64,000 nt of DNA, from the NCBI RefSeq assembly GCF_004355185.1, contig NZ_CP037922.1, positions 2,636,001 through 2,700,000 on the forward strand, written 5' to 3'. Origin of the DNA: Hymenobacter radiodurans. Lineage in GTDB: Bacteria; Bacteroidota; Bacteroidia; Cytophagales; Hymenobacteraceae. This document shows, piece by piece, positions 9,285-18,178 of the stretch (positions are counted from its first letter, which is position 1; each line of letters opens with the position of its first letter). The notes below the pieces were generated by a model. It ran no database searches. It was not told the origin of the DNA and saw only the letters and a program-made list of their open reading frames with translations. The position numbers were made by a program, and so were the translations under genes.

Positions 9285-10883
9285 ATGCTAAAACTCTCCT
9301 CCCTCGCCAAATGGGGCGTGGCTGTACTATTATTGTCTTCGCTGACCAGTTGCGAGGATATTCTGGAGCAGTACTTCCCCAAACCAAAACCTACCCCCAC
9401 GTTTCCTTCTTTAGGGGTGGATATTCCTTTCTACACCTTATCGGGCGGCACCAAGCTCGACGCCTACTCCACCGCTAACCCGAGCACACCTACAGTTTCG
9501 GTCGCCATTACGGGCCTACAGGCTGGGGAGACGCTTTTAGCTATTGACTTCCGGCCCGCTACGGGCCAACTCTACGGCGTGAGCAGCATGAGTCGGATCT
9601 ATGTTATCAATCAGAATACTGGCAGAGCCCACGCCATTGGTACCGGGCCATTCAATCCTACCGTGCAGGGCAACCTAGTTGGCTTTGATTTTAACCCCAC
9701 TGTAGACCGCATTCGCTTAGTCACTTCAACAGGGCAGAATTTGCGCCTCAATCCTGAGACGGGCACGGTAGCCAATACGGATGGTAGCATAAATGGAGTC
9801 GCTGGGGCAATGCTAACAGGGGCCGCTTACACCAATAATACTGCAGGTGCTTCAATCACGGCTTTGTATGCCATCAACACCCAGAACCAGCAACTCTACT
9901 TGGTCAATCCGCCCAACGACGGCACCGTCGTACCGGTGGGCGATTTGAACCTAAACATCAGCGGCGATGGGGGTTTTGATATCGATGCCAAGACCGGCAC
10001 CGCCCTAGGCTTGTATTCGGTACAAGGTAAGCCCACCCTGTTTACTGTGAACCTCGGTACCGGTACAGCCCGACCTTTAGCTGAGTATGCTACGAACTCC
10101 GGGTATTCGGGCATTGCCATCCCGACGCAGCCAGTGCTTTATGTTGCCACCGTTAGCACAGCTGCTAATGGTCAGATAACCAACTCGCTCTTTATTTCTG
10201 ATCCTACCTCATCAGCGACTGCCGTGCAGAAGCCGATTACGGGAATTACAGCAGGACAAGTGCTTTTAGATATAGATTTTCGGCCTGCTAACGGGCAGCT
10301 CTACGCCATTGGTCGGACGCCTGAAGTGGATGGTCAGCCCAGAAACGCCCAGCTTTATACTCTCAATGCGGCTACCGGTGCAGCCACTCCTATTGGTTCC
10401 TCGAACGTCACTGGCATAGTGACCACCAATGTTTTTGGTATGGATTTCAATCCCGTCATCGACCAACTCATATTTGCTGATTTTGATAATGTACTTTTTG
10501 CCGTAAACCCTACAACCGGCGCTACGACAAGGGGCGTGGGGAATGTCTTTCTCGCTGGGAGGCTTTCGCCAACTGTTGCCGCAATAGCTCATGATAATAA
10601 CTACGTTGGTGCTACAACAACTAACCTGTATTTCGCAAATATTCAATCAAGTGGCGTATTTGCCAACGTTCCCACCACTAACGGTAGGATCACTGACGTG
10701 GGATTTAATACGCTTGATGTAGGTGGTAGAAGTAACCTAGGGTATGGCCTGGACAATAACGATGTAGTTAGGACAGTAAACTTAACTACAGGTGAAACGA
10801 AGAATTTAGGTGCGCTACGCCGTCCTGAGGGTAGCGATCCGAATGCCCGAGTTACTGGCGCAACTATTGGCTTAGGCTTCTAA
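9285..10883 (+). CDS. DUF4394 repeat lipoprotein, paralogue 3
   Basis: A 532-residue lipoprotein with lipobox L-T-S-C (Cys 23) and CEDILEQYFPK. Its first DUF4394-like half closely follows the paralogue at 5063, including LYLVNPPNDGT. The second half has drifted strongly. IDFRPANGQLYAIG is kept, but FNPVIDQLIF replaces FNPVVDRIR, and the TGQNLRVNP and PPNDGT motifs are lost. It still ends in IGLGF. Codon and base composition of the second half look more AT-rich than the first. The about 240 bases upstream are AT-rich and share the last stretch of leader with 5063. The function is unknown; the divergence suggests a different ligand or relaxed constraint. Confidence 0.85.
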   Translation: MLKLSSLAKWGVAVLLLSSLTSCEDILEQYFPKPKPTPTFPSLGVDIPFYTLSGGTKLDAYSTANPSTPTVSVAITGLQAGETLLAIDFRPATGQLYGVSSMSRIYVINQNTGRAHAIGTGPFNPTVQGNLVGFDFNPTVDRIRLVTSTGQNLRLNPETGTVANTDGSINGVAGAMLTGAAYTNNTAGASITALYAINTQNQQLYLVNPPNDGTVVPVGDLNLNISGDGGFDIDAKTGTALGLYSVQGKPTLFTVNLGTGTARPLAEYATNSGYSGIAIPTQPVLYVATVSTAANGQITNSLFISDPTSSATAVQKPITGITAGQVLLDIDFRPANGQLYAIGRTPEVDGQPRNAQLYTLNAATGAATPIGSSNVTGIVTTNVFGMDFNPVIDQLIFADFDNVLFAVNPTTGATTRGVGNVFLAGRLSPTVAAIAHDNNYVGATTTNLYFANIQSSGVFANVPTTNGRITDVGFNTLDVGGRSNLGYGLDNNDVVRTVNLTTGETKNLGALRRPEGSDPNARVTGATIGLGF

Positions 10884-10893
10884 AATGCATTGT

Positions 10894-10949
10894 TTTAAAG
10901 CATAAAGAAGGTCCAGGCTAGGAAGCCTGGACCTTCTTTATGCTTTAAA
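10894..10949. terminator. Exceptionally long perfect hairpin terminator
   Basis: The arms, 10894-10919 and 10924-10949, pair without mismatch over about 26 bases around the loop AGGA. The outer parts are AAAGCATAAAGAAGG and its complement. It lies 11 bases after the stop codon of DUF4394 paralogue 3. Confidence 0.75.
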
Positions 10950-11167
10950 CTCTAGTAATAGGCCTTCGAGCAAGTGTAAGAAAGTGTTTATTGTCACTCC
11001 CCAAAAGCATACACTATTATAGACTTTGGGAGCTTAATCTTTAGATTCCCAAGTGACTCAAGCTTTGATGGTAGCTAAACCAATCGTTGCCAAATCATAC
11101 CCATGCAGCTAGGCTTGTCGGAGTTTTCTTTTTTTGGCGTTGATTGCAGAAAATTCACCGTCCCTGC

Positions 11168-12910
11168 ATGCTCGCTCTTCTCCTCTCTGCCTCCCTGCTT
11201 TTCACTGCGCCTGCCGACTGGCGCACGCCTTTCGAGAAAGGCAACGGCAATACCACCGCCACCTACGCCGAGTGCATCGACTACTATAAAAGGCTCGACG
11301 CGGCCTACCCTGAAATTACACTGCGCGAGGCCGGCACCACCGACATTGGCCAGCCGCTGCACGAGGTAGTCGTGTCGCTAGACGGGGACGCGGACCCGTC
11401 TTCAGTCCGGGCCAAAAACCGCCGCGTCATCTTTATCCAAAACGGTATTCACCCCGGCGAGCCCGAAGGCATTGATGCCAGCATGATGCTCGTGCGCGAC
11501 TACGTGCAGAAAAAAGAGCTACGGCGCCAACTCGAAAATATCACATTGGTGCTCATCCCGATTTACAACGTAGATGGCTCCCTAAATCGTAACAGCACTA
11601 CCCGCACCAACCAAAATGGCCCCCAGGAATACGGCTTCCGGGGCAACGCCCGCAACCTCGATTTGAACCGCGACTACATCAAGCAGGACTCGCGCAATGC
11701 CCGCAGTTTTGCCCATCTTTTCCAGCGTTGGCAACCGGAAGTATTTGTTGATACACACACATCGAATGGCGCTGATTATCAATACACCATGACGCTGATT
11801 GACACGCAGCGCGATAAGCTGCATCCGGCTATGAGCCAATACATGCAACAGCGGTTGCTGCCGGCTTTGTACGCGGGCATGGAAAAGAAGAAATGGCCTT
11901 TGACGCCTTATGTCGACTTTGAGGGCCGTACGCCGGAGAGTGGCCTGCGGGGCTTCCTGGAAACGCCGCGCTACTCCACCGGCTACACCACATTGTTCAA
12001 TACGCTGGGCTTCGTGACCGAGACGCACATGCTCAAGGAATTTGCCCCCCGGGTGCGTGTTACCTACGATTTTCTGGATTTGCTCATTCGTACTGTGCAC
12101 CAGGATGCCGCCCAAATCAAGCAAGCCCGCGCCACGGCCGACCAGCAAACCCGCACCCAAACTGACTTCCCTCTGACGTGGAAACTAGACACCACGCAGG
12201 TAGACAAATTCAGCTTCCGGGGCTATGAAGGCCGTACCAAAACAAGCGAAGTGAGCGGGCAGCCACGCCTTTATTATGACCGTAAAGCTCCTTTCACACG
12301 GCCCGTCAACTACTACCACACCTACCGCCCCACTACCACCGTGCGCCGGCCCGTGGCTTACCTTATTCCCCAGGCTTGGGGCGAGGTGCTGGAGCGCCTG
12401 CGCCTGAGCGGCGTACAGCTTCAGCAGCTTCGCCGCGACACCACACTCACCACGGAGGTGTACTATGTGGAAGATTATAAAACGTCGCCGCGACCCTACG
12501 AAGGCCACTACATCCATTCGCAGGTGAAGTTGCGGCCCGAGCAGCAAGCGTTAGCATTCCGAAAAGGAGACTACGTGGCAGTAGTTGACCAAGCAGCTGC
12601 CCGCTACCTTGTTGAAACCCTTGAGCCACAAGCCACGGATTCCTTCTTCAATTGGGGCTTTTTCGACAGTATTCTCCAGCAGAAAGAACACTTCTCCGAC
12701 TATGTGTTCGAGGATCTTGCCGCCGAGCTACTCCGCCGCGACCCACAGCTCCGTCAACAGCTCGAAGCCCGCAAAAAAGAAGATCCAGCCTTTGCCAAAA
12801 GTGCCAGCGCCCAGCTGGACTTCGTTTACCGCCGCTCTCCACATTACGAAAAATCTTACTTGCGCTACCCCGTAGCCCGCTGGATGGGGGGCAAATTGCC
12901 GGTTGAATAG
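11168..12910 (+). CDS. Secreted M14-family zinc carboxypeptidase
   Basis: A 580-residue exported metallopeptidase. The ATG at 11168 gives a clean signal peptide (MLALLLSASLLFTAPA); an upstream TTG at 11144 only adds a polar extension. Zinc ligands are visible in HPGEPEG (H and E) and later in DTHTSNG (H). NVDG and NARNLDLNRDY are the usual M14 substrate-side motifs. The catalytic Glu probably lies in FVTETHM. The C-terminal third (about residues 330-580) is not catalytic and is typical of large Bacteroidota M14 proteins of unknown specificity. It is probably periplasmic and scavenges peptides. No operon partner is evident. Confidence 0.85.
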   Translation: MLALLLSASLLFTAPADWRTPFEKGNGNTTATYAECIDYYKRLDAAYPEITLREAGTTDIGQPLHEVVVSLDGDADPSSVRAKNRRVIFIQNGIHPGEPEGIDASMMLVRDYVQKKELRRQLENITLVLIPIYNVDGSLNRNSTTRTNQNGPQEYGFRGNARNLDLNRDYIKQDSRNARSFAHLFQRWQPEVFVDTHTSNGADYQYTMTLIDTQRDKLHPAMSQYMQQRLLPALYAGMEKKKWPLTPYVDFEGRTPESGLRGFLETPRYSTGYTTLFNTLGFVTETHMLKEFAPRVRVTYDFLDLLIRTVHQDAAQIKQARATADQQTRTQTDFPLTWKLDTTQVDKFSFRGYEGRTKTSEVSGQPRLYYDRKAPFTRPVNYYHTYRPTTTVRRPVAYLIPQAWGEVLERLRLSGVQLQQLRRDTTLTTEVYYVEDYKTSPRPYEGHYIHSQVKLRPEQQALAFRKGDYVAVVDQAAARYLVETLEPQATDSFFNWGFFDSILQQKEHFSDYVFEDLAAELLRRDPQLRQQLEARKKEDPAFAKSASAQLDFVYRRSPHYEKSYLRYPVARWMGGKLPVE

Positions 12911-12980
12911 TGCTTCTGGATATCAATCTGTACGTCATACAAGGCGAATCTACTGCCCTTAGATTATCAGCTATCAGCCC

Positions 12981-13042
12981 GTCATGCAGAACGTAGTGAA
13001 GCATCTCGCGTGCTGACGTGAGGTTGCTAACCTTACTAAACA
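12981..13042. repeat. Interspersed repeat, half copy
   Basis: ATGCAGAA, AGTGAAGCATCT, GCGTGCTGA and CTAACCTT-CTAAACA occur here in the same order and spacing as in the reverse complement of 47055-47148. The match covers about 60 bases with about nine mismatches. The inverted second arm present in the other copy is missing here. The element lies between two genes. Confidence 0.65.
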
Positions 13043-13143
13043 CGCCACCCGCTTCCCTACCGCTCTGCCTGACAAACGCGGGTATTGAGTTGAGTTTTCA
13101 GTATCATTTCAAAGTCCAGTACCTCCAAATCTAAGTCCCCCAC

Positions 13144-14039
13144 ATGCCTATCCTTGAAATCGAGAACCTCTCCAAAAGCTATGGAAGTACGCAGGCACTC
13201 AAGGGCCTGAACCTGACGGTGGAGGCTGGTAGCGTGTACGGGTTATTGGGGCCAAATGGCAGCGGCAAAACCACTACGCTCGGCATTGCGCTGGGAGTGC
13301 TCCAACCATCGGGGGGCAGCGTGCGCTGGTTTGGGGGGCAAATTTCGAGTGCCAGCAAGCGCCGGGTAGGCGCTTTGCTGGAAACTCCCAACTTTTTTCC
13401 CTACCTCTCCGCTCGCCAAAACCTGCAGATTGCCGCCGAGGTAAAAGGCGCCGACCCATCCACCATTGCGGAAGCGCTGGAAATAACCGGCCTGGCCGCC
13501 CGCCAGCACGATGCCTTTCGGGGCTACTCGCTGGGCATGAAACAACGACTGGCGCTGGCGTCTACGTTGCTGGGTCGGCCGGAGGTTCTGGTTCTCGACG
13601 AGCCCACCAATGGCCTTGACCCGCAGGGCATTGCCGAAGTTCGGGCGCTGGTGCTGCGTTTAGCGGCGGAGGGCAAGACGATTATTCTGGCCAGTCATCT
13701 GCTCGATGAGATTGAGAAAGTATGCACCCATGTGGCCGTGCTTCAGCGCGGCGAGTTGCGCGCTGCGGGCCCCGTCAGCGACATTCTGGCCGTGGCCGAC
13801 CGTGTTGTGCTGCGTTTGGCTCCCAATGCCGCGCCGGCTGCACTGCTGGAGGCCCTGGGGGCTTTTTCTGGGTAACGGATATCCGTCCCGAGCCGGGTGG
13901 GGCGTTCAGTGCGGTGCTGGGCACTGGCTATCAGCCCGCCGAGCTGAACCAAGCGCTTTTCCTGCAAGGATTGGTGCTCAACAGTCTGGAAGTGCGGCAC
14001 CGCAGCCTCGAGACGCAGTTTCTGGAGCTCACCAAGTAG
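13144..14039 (+). CDS. ABC-2 type exporter ATPase, frameshifted
   Basis: ATP-binding subunit of an ABC-2 exporter. It shows Walker A GPNGSGKTT (about residue 38), the Q-loop region LLETPNFFPYLSA, a divergent signature YSLGMKQRL and Walker B VLVLDEPTNGLDP, plus the switch His in ASHLLDE. The frame ends early at GAFSG because the G run 13857-13861 is one base short. With six Gs the protein continues GGFFWVTDIRPEPGG to FLELTK, giving 298 residues, the normal length of this family. The permease gene follows 54 bases later, so the two form an operon. The substrate cannot be told. Confidence 0.85.
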
Positions 14040-14093
14040 CGCCCGTCAGCCTAATTTACCTTCTCAACAACTCCATTTTCTTATTCTTACCTC

Positions 14094-14861
14094 ATGCTCG
14101 TACGTGCTGAACTCCGAAAGCTCCTGCCCTACCGCACGGTCTGGATTGTGCTGGCGCTCTTTGTGGGGCTGTTGGCTTTCTTCGTTTCGGTGGGTGGCAA
14201 CGTGACCATCAATGGGCAGACCATGGGCAGCAGTCTGTACGCGTTCCCAGGCTTATGGACCAAGCTGGCTTACGTCGCCAGCTACTTTCACTTGCTGCTG
14301 GGTATTCTGCTTATCATCCTCATCACCGACGAGTTTCAGTTTCGCACCTTCCGCCAACAGCTCATCGATGGCTTATCGCCGGCGGGGCTGATACAGGGAA
14401 AAGTAACCGTATCGGGGCTGCTTACGCTGTTTGGGATGCTAGTAGTGCTGTTAGTCGGGCTTTACTTCGGCCTTAGGTATGCCACCGATTCCAGCACTTC
14501 CCCCGCAGAAGGATTGTTCGACGCGCTGCTTCGCTACGGTGTGCAGGCGCTGGCCTACCTCAGCTTGGCCGCTCTGTTTGGCTTCCTGATTCGCAAGAGC
14601 GGACCCGCCATTCTGCTTTTTCTGCTCTATTCGTGGGTAATTGAGCCCCTGCTGCGCCTGCCCGTCGATGATCAGATTGATCGTTATTTCCCCACCAAAG
14701 TATTTTCCAGCCTTACACCCAACCCCTCGCAGGCTGTTCTCGAAACCATGACCGGCCCCACCAGCGCCCTCAGCGCCGCACAGGCCGTGCCGCTTGCCCT
14801 CACCTATGCCGCTCTCTTCTGGCTCGGTAGCTACCTATTGCTTCGTTACCGGGATTTGTAG
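14094..14861 (+). CDS. ABC-2 type permease
   Basis: A 255-residue membrane protein with about six hydrophobic segments (for example VWIVLALFVGLLAFFVSV and LLLGILLIILI), placed directly after its ATPase. The cytoplasmic motif TDEFQFRTFRQQLIDGLS matches the ABC-2 permeases in which a conserved E-x-x-x-x-T-x-R-x-x stretch contacts the ATPase. It presumably forms the membrane part of a small exporter with the product of 13144. The gene is followed by a strong hairpin. Confidence 0.8.
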   Translation: MLVRAELRKLLPYRTVWIVLALFVGLLAFFVSVGGNVTINGQTMGSSLYAFPGLWTKLAYVASYFHLLLGILLIILITDEFQFRTFRQQLIDGLSPAGLIQGKVTVSGLLTLFGMLVVLLVGLYFGLRYATDSSTSPAEGLFDALLRYGVQALAYLSLAALFGFLIRKSGPAILLFLLYSWVIEPLLRLPVDDQIDRYFPTKVFSSLTPNPSQAVLETMTGPTSALSAAQAVPLALTYAALFWLGSYLLLRYRDL

Positions 14862-14891
14862 GTCTGAGGCCATCTAACAAAGCTGCCAACA

Positions 14892-14928
14892 CAAAAAAGC
14901 CCCCCAGAGATTGTCTGGGGGCTTTTTT
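14892..14928. terminator. Bidirectional terminator
   Basis: An A-tract, AGCCCCCCAGA, a short loop, TCTGGGGGCT and a T-tract lie between the convergent permease (stop 14861) and secreted-protein (stop 14949) genes. One arm has six Cs and the other five Gs. Confidence 0.8.
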
Positions 14929-14948
14929 CCTAAAGTGTATAGTAGAAA

Positions 14949-15767
14949 CTACGGTTGCTTTTCTTCTGACAGCGAATTGGCGTAGTTCACAATAAAGGCC
15001 AGCTCGCGGGCAATAGTAAAGTTCAGGTTGTTCTGCTTGGCATACTTCTCAATCTGGCGGGCCTGCTTTGGGTAAGCAGCCAACAAATCCTTTTTCGGAT
15101 TGCGCAGCGGAATAATATTGCCCGTGGCCGTACCCAGATAGAAATTGTCTTTTATCTCCGAATACGAGCCCGCATAGCGCGCAGGCCCCGCCGGATACCC
15201 ACCGTACGCACCGCCATACCCATAAGGGCCGGCGGCGTACACCGGCCGCTCCACCAGGGCTTCACGGCGCAACAACACGGTAGGGCCGCTACTCAACTGC
15301 TCAAAAAACGCCGGCGATTTGTAGTCGCTGTAGTCGTTGTCGCGGTTCCAGCGGTAGGTGCGAAATACCCGCACCAAGCTCGTATCAGGCCGCTCCCGGC
15401 GCTTGGGTAGCGGTCCGTTGAAGAACGCTGGGCTGCCGTAATAGTAGCCCCGGCGTGCATCGTAAAAGTCGTCGTAGTAATACGCGTCGCGGCGACGGTC
15501 GAACTGCTCACCTTTTACCGCAAAACTTTGTACCGCCACTGCCGAGAGCGTACTGATGGTATTATCAGGCATGGTCATGCGCACCACGTCCTCGTTGCGA
15601 TGCAGCACCAAAGGGCCTTCCAGCGTGTCACCGTTGGCCAGCAGAATAGTGCTGCCCGCAAACTCCTGAACGAAGTTGCTGCGCTGCGCCAAGGCAACCG
15701 AAACGGGATACAAGCTGAACACCAGGGCGGCCGCGCCGGCACTCAAAACGGAACGCAGGATTTTCAT
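14949..15767 (-). CDS. Secreted protein of unknown function
   Basis: A 272-residue protein with a signal peptide ending near VALAQ. The mature part begins with a stretch like a carbohydrate-binding or tail-tip beta domain (STILLANGDTLEGPLVLHRNEDVV). Then comes a low-complexity Tyr/Asp/Arg segment (about residues 88-115) and a Gly/Tyr/Pro segment near 178-200. The C-terminus is helical and charged, with KQARQIEKYAKQNNLNF. I do not recognise the family; such proteins are common in Cytophagales. It lies 44 bases after ribBA in the same direction and may be the last gene of that operon. Confidence 0.7.
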   Translation of the reverse strand: MKILRSVLSAGAAALVFSLYPVSVALAQRSNFVQEFAGSTILLANGDTLEGPLVLHRNEDVVRMTMPDNTISTLSAVAVQSFAVKGEQFDRRRDAYYYDDFYDARRGYYYGSPAFFNGPLPKRRERPDTSLVRVFRTYRWNRDNDYSDYKSPAFFEQLSSGPTVLLRREALVERPVYAAGPYGYGGAYGGYPAGPARYAGSYSEIKDNFYLGTATGNIIPLRNPKKDLLAAYPKQARQIEKYAKQNNLNFTIARELAFIVNYANSLSEEKQP

Positions 15768-15811
15768 AGCCAGAGTAATATAGCCAAAAAACGCGTTTTC
15801 CGGCCTTTGGG

Positions 15812-17056
15812 CTACAATTCTTTTTCGGCTTCTACCGTCGTTTTACCGGGGTGCGGCTTACTCAGAATCATGTGGCCGAGCTTATCGCGCTTGGTAGTTA
15901 AGTAACTCTGGTTATGTTGGTTGGGTTCAATTTCAATGGCTACGGTTTCCACAATTTCCAGTCCGTAGCCCATCAGGCCGGTGCGCTTGCGCGGGTTGTT
16001 GGTCAGTAACCGCATCTTGCTGATTCCTAGGTCGCGCAAAATAGAAGCGCCTACGCCGTAATCACGCTCATCCATGCCAAAACCCAGCTCTACGTTGGCT
16101 TCCACCGTGTCGCGGCCCTGCTCCTGCAGCTTGTAAGCCTTCAACTTATTCAGGAGGCCAATTCCCCGGCCCTCCTGGTTCATGTATACCACCACACCCC
16201 GACCAGCCTTGTCGATCTGCTCCATGGCGCGGTGCAATTGCGGACCACAATCGCAGCGGCACGAGCCGAAAATATCACCGGTTACGCAAGACGAGTGCAC
16301 CCGTACTAGCGGTGGCTCAGAGCCAGTTAGGTCACCTTTTACTAAGGCCAAGTGCTGAGCACCATTGGAGCGCTGGGTGAAAGCATACAGGTCGAAATCG
16401 CCCCATTGCGTGGGCAATTTGACGGTGATGTCACGCGTAATCAGGCTCTCTTTGGCCAGCCGATACTTGATCAGGTCCTGTACCGAAATCAGCTTTAAAT
16501 TCCAGCGCTGGGCCACTTCCTCTAGGTCGGGCAGGCGGGCCATTTCACCGTCTTCCTTCAGAATCTCCACCAGCACTCCAGCCGGCTCAAACCCCGCCAA
16601 GCGCGCTAAGTCAACAGCGGCCTCGGTGTGACCAGCACGGCGCAACACCCCTTCCTTACGCGCTTTCAGCGGAAAAATATGCCCCGGCTTACCGAGCTCT
16701 TCCGGCTTGGTAGCGGGGTCAATGAGGGCCATGATGGTCTTGGAGCGGTCGGAGGCGGAAATACCCGTCGTGACACCGTGGGTCAGCAAGTCAACCGATA
16801 CCGTGAAAGGAGTCGCGTGCAGGGCCGTATTGCGGCCTACCATTAGCTCCAAACCCAACTCCTCGCAGCGGTCTTCAGTCAGCGGTGCGCACACCAAGCC
16901 GCGGCCGTGAGTGGCCATAAAATTTACAATTTCGGGGGTAGCACAGCGGGCAGCACAGATAAAGTCGCCTTCGTTTTCGCGGTCTTCGTCGTCGACCACG
17001 ATAACTACTTTGCCGGCGCGAATATCGGCAATGGCGTCTTCTATTGAATTAAGCAT
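15812..17056 (-). CDS. ribBA: Bifunctional riboflavin biosynthesis enzyme RibBA
   Basis: A 414-residue fusion that makes both precursors of riboflavin. The N-terminal half is 3,4-dihydroxy-2-butanone-4-phosphate synthase, with [28 protein letters not shown] and the [11 protein letters not shown] active-site region. The C-terminal half (from about 205) is GTP cyclohydrolase II, with zinc ligands in [17 protein letters not shown] and the catalytic stretch [21 protein letters not shown]. Both active sites look complete. It is followed closely by the secreted-protein gene and lies downstream of proC on the same strand. Confidence 0.96.
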   Translation of the reverse strand: MLNSIEDAIADIRAGKVVIVVDDEDRENEGDFICAARCATPEIVNFMATHGRGLVCAPLTEDRCEELGLELMVGRNTALHATPFTVSVDLLTHGVTTGISASDRSKTIMALIDPATKPEELGKPGHIFPLKARKEGVLRRAGHTEAAVDLARLAGFEPAGVLVEILKEDGEMARLPDLEEVAQRWNLKLISVQDLIKYRLAKESLITRDITVKLPTQWGDFDLYAFTQRSNGAQHLALVKGDLTGSEPPLVRVHSSCVTGDIFGSCRCDCGPQLHRAMEQIDKAGRGVVVYMNQEGRGIGLLNKLKAYKLQEQGRDTVEANVELGFGMDERDYGVGASILRDLGISKMRLLTNNPRKRTGLMGYGLEIVETVAIEIEPNQHNQSYLTTKRDKLGHMILSKPHPGKTTVEAEKEL

Positions 17057-17243
17057 GAACGTAGGTGAAGCAGATTAAAAAATGTTGCGGGGGGCAAATT
17101 TGGTCGCAAAGCTGGCAGAACAACCACCAACAGCGCCACGAAGTTACGACAGGCAAAATTCTCGAATGGCGAACCGCTATATAAGCGAGTTGAGCCAGAG
17201 TTTAACCTGTTAAAGGGCGCTGGAGGAACGCGAATGCCGGCCT

Positions 17244-18059
17244 CTATTCTTTTGCCAACTCGGTAGCGCGTTGCTGAGCCGCTTTTATCCCATCCACCAG
17301 TGTTTCGGCTAGGTGACCCGCCCGGAAAGTACGCAACGCTGCTTCCGTGGTGCCGCCTTTGGACGCCACATTGGCAATAAGCTGGTCGATGCTTTGGTCG
17401 GAATTGTTCAGCAAATGAAAGGCCCCCAGCATCGTCTGCTTTACCAGCAGCCCCGCCACCGACTCCGAGAACCCCAGCTCCTGCCCAGCTCGCATCATAG
17501 CCTGCACGATGTAATAAAAGTACGCCGGCCCACTGCCACTGACGGCCGTAACAGCATCGAGCAGGCTCTCATCTTCCATAAAAATAGACCGCCCCGTAGC
17601 ATTAAGGAGGTTTTCGACCTGATGTAACCGCGTACGGCTTACCTCTGAAGACGCCGAAAAACCCGTGATTCCCATACCTAGCAACGCTGGCGTATTCGGC
17701 ATGGCCCGCAATACCTGGCGGTGGTTCAGTTCACGCTGCAGGCGCGCAATCGGGATGCCGGCCATGATGGATACTACCACCTGCTCGGGTTGTAGCACCT
17801 GCCGCAGCCCATCAGCTACCCGGCCGAAATCCTGGGGCTTTACCGCAACTAATACTACATCGTAGCTGCCAACCTCGGCGGATAACAAGGCCGTTGGCAT
17901 ACCCAGCTGGCTGGCATTCAGGCGCTCACAATGCGCGTCGTCGCGGCCAAGCAGCAGCATATCGGTGCGCGCCACAAGGTTGTACTGCAGAAACGCTTTC
18001 GCAAAAGCCCGCCCCATGTTGCCGCAGCCCAGAATGGCGATGCGTAAGTTCTTATTCAT
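17244..18059 (-). CDS. proC: Pyrroline-5-carboxylate reductase
   Basis: The last enzyme of proline synthesis, reducing pyrroline-5-carboxylate with NAD(P)H. The 271-residue protein starts with the dinucleotide-binding motif AILGCGNMGRAFAKAF. It contains VLVAVKPQDF, MPNTPALLGMG, and the substrate-site sequence AVSGSGPAYFYYIVQAM followed by KQTMLGAFHLL and VASKGGTTEAAL, all diagnostic of ProC. It is on the same strand as the glycosyltransferases upstream and ribBA downstream, with gaps of 119 and 187 bases, so operon membership is uncertain. Confidence 0.95.
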   Translation of the reverse strand: MNKNLRIAILGCGNMGRAFAKAFLQYNLVARTDMLLLGRDDAHCERLNASQLGMPTALLSAEVGSYDVVLVAVKPQDFGRVADGLRQVLQPEQVVVSIMAGIPIARLQRELNHRQVLRAMPNTPALLGMGITGFSASSEVSRTRLHQVENLLNATGRSIFMEDESLLDAVTAVSGSGPAYFYYIVQAMMRAGQELGFSESVAGLLVKQTMLGAFHLLNNSDQSIDQLIANVASKGGTTEAALRTFRAGHLAETLVDGIKAAQQRATELAKE

Positions 18060-18178
18060 GCGGATAAAGTCAATTCGTGATGAGCAGAGAAGCTCATTTT
18101 ATTGCTACTCTGATCAGCAACTTCGCCGGCAGTCCCCGTTGCTGTTTAAGCTAAATTCAGCAAAGCTCCGTGCTTATC

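Noticed and set aside
3304..10883. CRISPR-like or direct DNA repeats in the DUF4394 genes
   Set aside because: The periodic similarity is at protein level, with irregular spacing and no constant spacer length.
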